Shown here in pieces: positions 55,476-64,000 of a stretch of DNA of 64,000 nt. Position 1 is the stretch's first letter. Each line of letters begins with the position of its first letter. The stretch is from Oscheius onirici (lineage: Eukaryota; Nematoda; Chromadorea; Rhabditida; Rhabditidae), in assembly GCA_932521025.1 (NCBI GenBank), contig OW051468.1:8866064-8930063 (forward strand), read 5' to 3'. The position numbers were made by a program, and so were the translations under genes. The notes under the pieces are model-generated. The model was not told where the DNA came from. It searched no databases and worked only from the letters and a program-made list of their open reading frames with translations.

Positions 55476-55626
55476 TCTAATGTACTGCTAATAACAGCTC
55501 TCTCTCTTTATTTTAACCGGTAAACATAATGGTTTTTAAGTTGTTTTTTTTTGTTGAGATTTGGCGATTGGAGATCTCTCCCAGCATGCTGGTTTCGTCT
55601 AGATATGAACAGCTACAGGCAGATAT

Positions 55627-58600
55627 TTAATCGAAAGCGGTAAAGCCAGCTCCTCCCTGAAAGTTTTTTTGTGTCTTCGTCAATGAAATTCCCTCACCAA
55701 AGAGTCGAAAGCCCTCTTGTCGAAGCCGGAAAAGCCGGTGCCCGCCTAAAAATTGGTAATATATCAGAGAGGAAGGGAGTCTAATCGGACCACTTTGTCA
55801 AACGACGTCATAGAAAAAGACTTACCAACGAGTCAAAGGCCCTCTTGTCGAAGCCGCTGAAACCTCCGTGAGCGAGACTGTCAAAGGCGCGTTTATGGAA
55901 GGGTGTCAAGCCGGTACCCTGCAAAATATACTGTAACTCTGTCTGATTGATGCAATACTTCCATAACACTGGTCTAAGATTTCGGACCGTTGTCAGCGTA
56001 TGTGCTACAAGACGATGTTCGAGGAATGAATAAAGAAGGCCAAGAAGAAGATGGAAAAAGTTCAAACTGGTTAATGACGGTGTGGTGAAAATCACGACTC
56101 GAGGCTAGGATTAACTAAGCTGAACGATGAGGCATTCTGAAGAGGACTGAGACGACGATGAGCCTGCTGACGACTGACAAAGAGGGTCAAACTGTGGAAC
56201 GTGGTCAAACTTAAGAACTCTGAGATCATCTCATCTGCTCAGTCTGACCAAGTTCTATCATCTCGATAAGTGTTTCGCTCCGCTTCATGAGAAATCTGTT
56301 CTCTAGTACCACCGGGAAAACTCGGAAAGATATTCTGCGAAGTCTGCCACACTCGATCGCCAAGAAACATTCGACTGCAAAGTCAACACAATCAGGAAGA
56401 ACGTCATCTTGTTCACTGGTTCAAAACTCTCTTCTGTCCTGAGCCTGCCAGTGTCTAGTTCTTTCTATTATTTGACTTCCGTCAAAAGCACCGTCCCTTG
56501 TTTTCCCTCTCCTCCCTCGTAAACCTACTCAACCCTGGCCCAAATTGGCTTCGTGGACTCTTTGTTTCTCCTTCAAAACAAAAAATAATTCAAAATGACT
56601 TACAAATGTGTCGAAGGCGCGTTTATCCATACCAGAAAAGCCGGCTCCGTGCTGAAAAGAATGACTGTTGCGGGAAAGGATCAGCGAGACTTACAAAGCT
56701 GTCAAAGGCGCGTTTATCGAATCCAGTGAAACCGGGGCCGGTCTGAAAAGATTATTGTAGTAAGGATGGGAGAGGCGGGAGGAAAATATAAGTAGGAAAA
56801 CTTACAAAAGAGTCAAAAGATCGCTTCATCCTTGATGGTGCACTGTATGCGACGCAAACCTGAAAAAGGGTCTTTAGTCTCCGGAATATTCTTTGCTCAG
56901 CCTCTGTCTCATGATTTAGGTAATTTTGAAAAGGCTAGTGGTCAGTTTCTGAGCCAAGTAGCCTAATCTCTAGAATTACACTTCTCCCAAAAGACGTCAG
57001 AAAAGCCAAAGATTAATTATAAGGACGGGATAGATCTACTGGGTACTTGACAGCCACGTGGTTAATTTAGAAGGAAAGAGTTCTGGAAGTGAAGAACAAA
57101 CAAATTCCTGTCCCCATCAACACCCCGGCGATTGTGAACTGACTCTATAAATCTGGTGTAAACGAGTAATAGTCCCCTGAGGACATGGGGCCTGACGTGG
57201 CTTTGCTCTCCCCCTCAAAACGGTTTTGTCTGAGTCAGTTCAGCCGGGGACGATGACGATAACATTTCGCCCCAAACGACGCTAATTTCCCCGGAGTAGT
57301 TCAATTTAAAGAGGTGTGTGTATACGAAAGCAGCTCGACCTGGTCAAGGTTCTCAATCAGCTGCTATATTTAGAAGAATTCCACAGGGAAGACAAACTCA
57401 ATGAGCCAGGACTTTCCTACTTGCCAGCGTTGTCCACTGGTGGCGCATTTTCGGATGAATCAAGAAACTTTGGAATCCATAGCCTCTAAATGATATGTTC
57501 AAAATGGTTGACGAGGTTTTCTGTAAACTTAATCGTTCCCAAAAAAAAATGTGCCTAACTGACACCGATCCGGTCACTACTGGAGCAGGTCCTGTAGGCA
57601 ACTGTTCTACTAACAAAAGGATTCCCTTGTGAGTTCTCCAAGAGGTCTCTGAACTCGGGCTGCCTTAGCAAATTCGAGCGGAAACACATCTGTCGATGAA
57701 AAAAGAAGCGACTTCCTCCCCTTTTTCATATCTCTGATCTCGGGAATGGAAGTCAAAGAACTCCCGCTCTTTTACGCGGCAAATTTTAAACGACTCTCCC
57801 GAAAATGACCATAATTTCGAGATCTGAAACACCACAGAGAAAAAGCCGATTGTCCAGTCCATCTTTGATGTGGTAATTGAGCGTGGGAAAATTGAGAAAT
57901 AAGGAAGCGTAGGAGAGCTTTCTCAAGAGACCTATACATGATTCATTTTTGTGTTTTCTCTTGCAGAGGTCTCTGAACCTCGATTTAAAACTTTCAATTT
58001 AGGAGAGTCTGGTAGCTGGGAGTAAACAAGCTTTTAAAAATAGTAAACGAGCATGTGATTTAAAGTATTTCTGCTCTAAGATTTACGAAACAAAATTAAA
58101 GTGATCCGATAGGAGATTGGCTGGTACAGCGGCTACCGTAATTCAAAAGATTTGCACTGACCTAGTTTGGATCAATACCACTATATCTATAGTTCTGTCC
58201 ACGTCATCCCCCAAAACACTGATTGCCAAGTTTAGTTTGGAGTCTCCCCCAATTGGCTTCAGAACAATTCACTTCGAGTCGGATGCAATCCAATTAGCCG
58301 TAACGCACATGGGATTCATTTTACTACACCTTACTCTGTACTGTCAACAGCTCAAATTTGAATCAGAAGTGTTAATTGGCTAGTTCTAATTTGTGAGAAT
58401 CGCGCCGTCCCATTTAAAAGACACTAACGTCTTCCGGAAAGAATCAATTTCGAGAGAAGACACGTAGAAGAATGATCAAGGGTAATGGCTAGTTAAGGGA
58501 TGGAAAGCTTAACTAGGTAGCAGTCTTTAGGGTCTTTGTCTAGAGTCACGGTTGACCACTCATGGAGACTTGACTACATGATTGGGACCTAAGAAACGAC

Positions 58601-59311
58601 TGTGAAACATTTTCTGGTTTGGTCCTTCTCTTTACAGTACCCTTTGCAGGAAGACGTTCAATCTTTTGAGAGTGTGCTTTCCATCAAACTCAATCTTTCC
58701 ACAGGAAATTGAAAAGGACTCTTAAAACACACGAAAAGGACGTGGGGACACAGGAAATTACCAATCGTTTTTGGTTCTTTCTTCTGGAAAAAAGGAGATC
58801 TTTGAACTGGGTGAGATAACAGGATAACTGTATATCAAAAGAGGCTCAATGGTACTGTAGACGAAACAATCAGATTCGGAGAGATTCAATAGTAGTCCCA
58901 CAGTGAAAGAGCTACAGTAACCTGATTTGAAAGAGCCTGTACAGTTCGAACTACAGTCAACAGCGTACAGTATAATTTTTGAATCCCGGTTTAGTCCTTC
59001 CAGAAGCTACTGACAAGCCAATTTTTGATTGGTTGGGTTCTGTTCGAACACTTCTCTTGTGAGAAAATTTTGACCTTTGAAATGTTCGCTGCGAGACCGG
59101 TGCCAACGTTGAATACTCTACTCGTGAAATGAAAATTTTAATTTGGCCTAAAACTTAGTTAACTGAGTATCCAACACGGTCTCGCAAAGAACTTTTAAAG
59201 GTCTAACCCTTATCAGTAGCTTCTTAACTGACTACATAAGCTACAGTAACCAGAACTCACGGCAATGGAGAGCAGCAAAGCCGAGCGAATGATTGTCCTC
59301 GTGAAGTCCAT
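55627..59311 (-). CDS. Orcokinin-like neuropeptide precursor (NLP-14/NLP-15 type)
   Basis: Precursor of secreted neuropeptides. Seven exons (59311-59261, 56859-56806, 56742-56695, 56651-56604, 55918-55826, 55745-55698, 55656-55627) give 123 aa. The signal peptide runs MDFTRTIIRSALLLSIA into VCVAYSAPSRM across a phase-0 intron. After a first KR come six peptides separated by KR: SFDSFTGPGFTGFD, AFDSFHGAGFSGMD, AFDTFGTGLTPFH, AFDSLAHGGFSGFD, AFDSLAGTGFSGFD and AFDS-LGGAGFTAFD. The AFDSL..G.GF.GFD pattern is that of nematode NLP-14/15 orcokinins. All introns are phase 0 and cut each peptide after FDS(L/F). The gap between the fourth and fifth exons (685 bp) could hide another exon. No amidation Gly precedes the KR sites. 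Confidence 0.93.
59002..59224. repeat. Imperfect palindrome in orcokinin-gene intron 1
   Basis: AGAAGCTACTGACAAG at the left pairs with CTTATCAGTAGCTTCT at the right. Inner blocks TTTTGACCTTTGAAA/GCGAGACCGG and CGGTCTCGCAAAG/TTTAAAGGTCTAA also pair. It is another MITE-like unit, ending 36 bp upstream of the first donor on the minus strand. Confidence 0.6.
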
Positions 59312-60278
59312 GTCAGAAGACAGCAGAGGAAGAGTATGAAGGTCCTACCTCTCTCTAAAAGGGGCGTGGTCTTTCGAGAGAGAGAAAAATGTGCGTCACG
59401 TCACGACTGGGATGGGTGGGCGCTGAGAGAAGACTCCTGGGAGGGAGTTAGCGATAGGTCGCGTGAAACAATCACTCATCTCTTCTTCTCGAAATCAGTG
59501 CGGAGGAGTCTGGCTGAGAAAGATTAGTATTGCGAGGGTTTTGTCTCTCTTGTTCTGTCCGACTTGCAGAAACTTAAAAAGTCCACATCTCGGTCCAGGT
59601 ATGGACTTGGCCCATTTGGCGAAATGCCGCAAAATCTACTTGGAAAGGTCTATGACGCTGGATCGAACAAAAATTCTCTTGTGGTCTAATACAGTTGCTT
59701 TGTCTCATTGGATCCCACATACTGTGATCAGTGTCCTTCATTTTCTGGGTATGTTGTGGTTCCAGCCATGAAAATTTGCATGCTATTGCCTACAGAATTG
59801 GTTTTATTTCAGGATACGATTTGTCTCACATTGTCTAAAAAAACTTGTTTTCTTCGCGAGAGTACAGACTGTCCAGTGGATTCTTGAGTCTATGATAATC
59901 TGCAAGTGAGAGACAACAGCAACGATTGCAGAGAATCTCTTGACCGGGAAAGATTGGCAGATCGTGAAGAAAGAGCAAGGCTGAGTTTATTTGAGAAGGC
60001 AACTTTGGCTCGAAATTGTCCCTTATCTGATCGATCCGAAGCTTTTCTTTCGACTTCTTTACCAGAAGACCGCCTCAGTAGGTTTAATGTTCTCCATTCC
60101 CGCCTCCCTCCCAAACGAGTCATCCGTCACTTTCCAAAATCGCTTACTTCCCACCACATTTCTCTCCAGCTCTCACTCAGCTACGATCTTCCGCCGAGCA
60201 CGCCATCTTTCTCAATAAGAATGTCAAGAAATCATAAATTTAATAACCTAAAATTAAAGATTCTATGCAAAAAGATTA
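59312..60278. other. Spacer between orcokinin-like and MTRES1-like genes
   Basis: Promoter side of the orcokinin-like gene and 3' flank of the MTRES1-like gene. Open frames on both strands, for example 59906-60328 plus, have no domain character and overlap MTRES1 exon 4 in part. No gene supported. Confidence 0.5.
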
Positions 60279-62549
60279 TCATTTGGAAGAGCGCCAATTC
60301 TCGACGAGAAACTTCTTCCAGGACTTGACTTTGAAATCGTAGCCATTCGCCGTTACTTCGTAGTCGACAATCTGAAAAGGTCTTTTCTTAAAAGAAGGTG
60401 ATTCAAAAATCCCACGCATGTTTTTGTTTTTCAACAAGTTATGACTTGATAGCGGAGGCTTTTCAACGAATGCGGTCTACCAGAAGAAGATTTCGAAAAT
60501 TTGTGAGGGTATGGGAGAGGGCTAATAATGGCTTGTCAGTCGCGTCACTTTTTCCAAATTTGAGGTCACGCATTAACTTTTTCGCTCTCGCGGCTAGACA
60601 ACGGCCAATTAGGTGGGACATAAAATGAGCATGATTTAGGATAAGAAAATGTCGAGCTACAGTATTCCTGGAAAAAAATGAAGTGTACATTACCATTCTT
60701 GATCATTTTTGCTCAATCTGAGCCGATCCATTTTAAACCAGCCGACTTCGTTGCCTGGCGGCGTCATACCCTTTTTTGTATCCTTACAACAGTTATCAGA
60801 CTCTTCCCAAATATTTTGCATAGTTCAAAACTTATTTTCGTCTTATGTTCTAACTTGTTACCTGCGGCTTCACAGTGCCAAACCATAGAGGGACTTGAAA
60901 ACAGTGAAAAGGGGATTATTTCCGACGTGGTAGCCGAATTCCTCGCAAAATTTCGATAAAACAATTGCCCTCAGAATCGCAGTTTTTAACAAGTCGCGAC
61001 AGGAAAAGCAAGTGCGCGAAGGGTTTTATGACTGATAGTTTCTTTGGAGGGACAGGGGGTGACTGGAGCAGAGTGACAAAGGGACAGTAGGACTCACTAA
61101 AGCTAGAAACGGGCCGGGCGATCCGTTCAGGTCCTACATTTTGAAATTAGGCTTGGGAGGGAGCGGGTTCCAATTTTGGTAGTTTATTTGGAGGGTCAGG
61201 GAGAGTGACTGGAGGAGAGTAGCAAAGGAGGGTTGAAAGGGAAACCACTAATAGGGCTCCGTGACAGAGCGAAGTCATGAACTTCTACTTTAGCCCTGGA
61301 AGGGCGTTGCCAACCTTGTATTCGAAAATTCAAGCAATTGAAACGGTCGAGCGCTAATTTTTATGTAGAGTTCAATTAACGTACTAAAAAGTCTAAAAAT
61401 TGGTGGAAAATGAAACAGAAACACCAGAAATTTCGGTGGCAGTCAAAGGATAAAAACATACCTCCGTTCGTTCGACCTCCGCCAACTCGCTGTTTTCGGC
61501 ATAGGGACCGATGAAGACGTCCACTGTGTCCTCTTTTTGAACCTGAAAATGGATTTAATGAGTCAATATTTTATCCGCCGTGACCTCCGCGCGCCGAAAT
61601 ACGAGAGTGCTGTGTCCAATTTGAGAAGGTTGCCTATTAGAAGAGTCTCCTAGTCTTTTGGAACTTGTATTCGTGGAAAATATCGGTGCAAATGGAAAAT
61701 AATACTCATTTTTCGTGTCCTCAACTCGATAAACATGTTTAAAGCGAGTGGGTAACCGCTGCGCCCGCGCGAGCAAGCTGGCGCGCAGCGAACTCAAAAA
61801 CAGGCGGGAAACTCAAAAACAGGCGGGAAACTCAAAAACAGGCGGGAAACTCAAAAATTTCAGGCAAACTGGAGTTCTAACCGTTTTCGTATGTTCTCAT
61901 GATGTTTATCGTAAAAAGCATGTTGCAAATAATCAGTGGAAGACAAAAAAGGAAGAAAATACTTCGAAATGAACGAAAATGGCCGGTATTTGATATTTTG
62001 GGAAAAAGAGGCCGTTTCAACGCTAGATTGACTTCCTTCTGTTATTCTTTTACTATTTTTCGTTGTATTTTGTCAGAAGAATTGATTTATCTGGAAAGAA
62101 TATTGATGAAAAACGACGTTTTTACTATTTTTGGAATAAAAATATTTTGAAAAGCCGCACAAAAATACGGTAGAATCAGCCCGCCTATTTCCATAGTTAC
62201 CCACTCGCGTTAAAGCGCTAATATTGGTGGAAACAACTCTCACATTGTAAGATTTTTTCGTGCAGACGTCGTCATTGACGCGGACACGGCCTCCCGTCAC
62301 GAGCTTCTCCACTTGTCTAAAAATTGGATAAAATCTGAAAAAATTATAAACGAACGAGCTGCTTTTTCCCGTTGCCCTATTAACAAAAGTGTCGATGCGT
62401 CTGCTGCCGGCCTTCAGCGTTTTCAGTTTGTAGTCCTTGGGAAGACCGTCTTCGTCCAGTTCCACTCGACTCGACGCTGCTCGCGAAAAGGCTGTCCATC
62501 TTGTGACTCCAAGTCGGCAAATTGAAGTTCTAGATGCGCAAACGGCCAT
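60279..62549 (-). CDS. MTRES1: MTRES1-like mitochondrial RNA-binding protein (S4-like)
   Basis: In human, MTRES1 (C6orf203) binds mitochondrial RNA and the ribosome and rescues transcription or translation. Exons 62549-62356, 62316-62244, 61542-61462 and 60371-60279 give 146 aa. The N-terminus is basic (MAVCASRTSICRLGVTRW), as for mitochondrial import. Then LPKDYKLKTLKAGSRRIDTF, the S4-like core QVEKLVTGGRVRVNDD and KKSYNVQKEDTVDVFIGP, and a C-terminal YEVTANGYDFKVKSWKKFLV that parallels the RWKSL end of the human protein. The donor of exon 1 is GTTCGT. The second intron holds a 480-bp element with inverted ends and a 19-bp tandem repeat. It starts 167 bp after the EEFSEC stop on the same strand. 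Confidence 0.85.
61738..62214. repeat. MITE-like element with 19-bp terminal inverted repeats
   Basis: TTTAAAGCGAGTGGGTAAC at the left end and its reverse complement GTTACCCACTCGCGTTAAA at the right end bound 477 bp in an intron of the MTRES1-like gene. Near the left end is a tandem array of ACTCAAAAACAGGCGGGAA. No target-site duplication is evident. Confidence 0.75.
61792..61858. repeat. 19-bp tandem repeat, about 3.5 copies
   Basis: Unit ACTCAAAAACAGGCGGGAA, three perfect copies and a partial fourth, inside the inverted-repeat element above. Subterminal arrays of this sort occur in MITEs and may bind a transposase. Confidence 0.9.
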
Positions 62550-62716
62550 TTTTTAGCTTAAATTTTCTCGATTTTACGCGGAATTGGGTACACTGCGTAT
62601 TTTCCTTCTTTTTCGTTTTATGCGTTTTGTTTCACGGGTATTTGTTGCTTCTTCATACGATTCGGATAGATCTGACGAGAAACAGGTCAACTAACAAAAA
62701 ATATTCCATTAAAAAT

Positions 62717-64000
62717 TTATGGAATGTATGCTTTTACAGTCTTGTCATTGAGGTACTTTTTTAGATGTAGATGAACGGCGACGGGCTCTCCCTGGGCCAT
62801 TTTTTCGGCAACTTCTGGTCGAAGGGGAACGGAAAAGGCCAGCCGAGCCTTGCCACTTTTCCCAAAACTGCTCTCGACTCGACCGACGTCTCCGGTGGAT
62901 AAAACGACCGTCATTCCCTCGAAAATAGACATTTTCGTTTCTTTTTTGAACAGCGAATGACAAATGGCGCTTCGCGGGTTCTCTATCCTAAATTTTTGGT
63001 TAAAAGCTGGAGAGGATGAGTACCAAGGATGGCTAACCCGGCCGGCCCGATTTTTCGTGGTGGGACCAACGCTTTGAATTCAAATTTTGTTTTTCTTTCT
63101 CGATTTCCGGTTTTTTATTGCATCTTTTTCTTCCACTGTAGTTAGATAGTAGCGAGGTGATTGTTAATAAAAAATATCATGAAAAATTCGTTTGTCGCCA
63201 TTTTAGTGCTATGAAATGACTTGCTATGTTTTCAGCCGCCAAACGAATTTTTCGTGATATTTTTTATTAACAATGTGATCACCTCGCTACTATCTAAGTA
63301 CAGTGAAAGAAAAAAATGCAAAAAAAATCGGAAATCCGGTCAGAAAAAGCAAAAAAAATTGAAAAACAAAATTTGAACACCGCGGTAGCGTTGGTCCCGC
63401 CACACAAAAACCGGGCCGGCCGATTTGATGCCCGGGTGGCCATCCCTGATGAGTACCTTTCGAGCTGTCCTTCCCGCTCCTTTTTGACAAATCGTCTCAC
63501 GGCGCCGATATCCGAAATTGGCTCAATAATCTTGCCGTGAAAGGCGAAACGACAGCCTTTTCCTGAAAATAGGGGTTATTGAAGAATGAGAGCTCCAAAA
63601 GTTACCTTGATGATCCAGCTTCGAGGCAATGTAGAAGAAACCAGGTCGGACAAAGACTGGTCGGTCTAGAGCAATCACAGCCAGGCATGGAGCCGTCATT
63701 GTGGAAATCTGCTCGTATTCTTCTGAAAATAATCAAATTATCCGTTGTTTCGTCTTTATATCGTTTTGTTTTCCTAAAAATAGCTAACCTGAGGTTGTGG
63801 GCCGTTCTAGAGCATCTTTGCTCGCCGTTAAAAAGTTGCATTCGGCCATTATCGTCTCAAACCCAGTAGAAATGTGAATTTTCGAGCCTGACGCGACTGT
63901 CCCTTTATAGAAGCCTATCGGGCTGACGGAACAGAAGGCATACTGTAGTTCTTTAAGATCCGACGGTGTAGAAACTAAATTTTTTCTTAAAACAGCGAAA
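62717..64000 (-). CDS. EEFSEC: Selenocysteine-specific elongation factor, C-terminal part (partial)
   Basis: Delivers Sec-tRNA to UGA codons with SECIS elements. Only the last exons are in the window: 63974-63789, 63722-63606, 63562-63457 and 62987-62717; the GTPase part lies beyond the right edge. Readable blocks are GFYKGTVASGSKIHISTGFE (domain 3), PCLAVIALDRPVFVRPGFF, LDHQGKGCRFAFHGKI, CHSLFKKETKMSIFEGMTVV, LSTGDVGRVESSFGKSGKAR and a C-terminal HLHLKKYLNDKTVKAYIP. These match domain 4 of eukaryotic SelB in order (CRLAFHG, SLFKKET, LSTGELG in human). A transposon-like palindrome sits at the donor of the last intron. The frame is open throughout, so the gene appears active. Confidence 0.93.
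63015..63457. mobile_element. Palindromic MITE with 10-bp target-site duplication
   Basis: A 423-bp foldback (63025-63447) has outer arms (GGATGGCTAACCCGGCCGG and its complement) and inner arms (TTAGATAGTAGCGAGGTGAT and its complement). It is flanked on both sides by GATGAGTACC (63015-63024 and 63448-63457). The 10-bp duplication and long inverted ends fit Mutator-type elements. It lies in the last visible EEFSEC intron and its right flank overlaps the splice donor. Confidence 0.85.

Noticed and set aside
59906-60328. 140-aa plus-strand frame with Leu/Arg-rich content
   Set aside because: Overlaps the last MTRES1-like exon in antisense and has no domain or splice support.

Overview
The window is nuclear DNA of an animal, most likely a nematode. 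Every recognisable gene is spliced except one. Introns start with GT and end with TTTCAG-like sites, and many are only 35-43 nt long. The gene content includes a cuticlin-type ZP-domain protein with a collagen-coat style layout, a CX-module-like secreted protein, a complexin close to the nematode type, pi-class GSTs, orcokinin-like NLP peptides and a small secreted helical protein of SXP/RAL-2 character. Several start codons lie 1-30 nt after a TTTCAG-like acceptor, as expected for spliced-leader trans-splicing. I cannot name the species. A NELF-C/D gene argues against a Caenorhabditis-like gene set.

Layout, left to right. 2069-3781 (-): C2H2 zinc-finger regulator. 3782-8640: no gene, one 127-bp foldback repeat. 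8641-9985 (+): Gly-rich CX-like membrane protein. 11963-14821 (+): cuticlin-like ZP protein whose introns hold a tRNA-Phe (antisense) and a tRNA-Trp (sense). 17728-19346 (+): small secreted helical protein. 19460-24647 (-): NELF-C/D, with a broken membrane-protein gene in its last intron. 25317-26004 (-): unknown Lys-rich protein. 26173-29815 (-): NIPP1 (PPP1R8), with complexin nested on the opposite strand in one intron. 30362-31059 (+): dynactin p27. 31163-32377 (-): RPF2. 33125-36006 (-): beta-glucuronidase. 37805-38290 (-): LINE fragment. 38637-39324 (-): two-module cysteine-rich peptide. 39776-41908 (-): polyprenyl diphosphate synthase for ubiquinone. 42333-44415 (-): ERp44. 45849-47032 and 54323-55475 (+): two pi-class GSTs. 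47635-48102 (-): unknown intronless protein, head-to-head with mitochondrial ClpX at 48277-50579 (+). 51091-53791 (+): LRR transmembrane protein. 55627-59311 (-): orcokinin-like neuropeptide precursor. 60279-62549 (-): MTRES1-like mitochondrial RNA-binding protein. 62717-64000 (-): C-terminal part of the selenocysteine elongation factor, running off the right edge.

Most gene models were built by hand: each splice pair has GT/AG ends, the exon lengths sum to a multiple of three, and the joined reading frame matches remembered family sequence. The genes are mostly unrelated housekeeping, secretory and neuronal functions. Two same-strand pairs with gaps of about 168 bp (NIPP1/unknown and EEFSEC/MTRES1) look operon-like.

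A second layer is a dense population of small palindromic, MITE-like repeats and tRNA-derived SINE-like units, mostly in introns and spacers. The clearest case is a 423-bp palindrome in an EEFSEC intron. It is flanked by a 10-bp direct repeat, and removing it with one copy of the repeat restores a 36-nt intron of the size seen elsewhere in the window. The orcokinin precursor (phase-0 exons of about 48 nt, each carrying two half-peptides) and the duplicated eight-cysteine peptide are the most interesting proteins.
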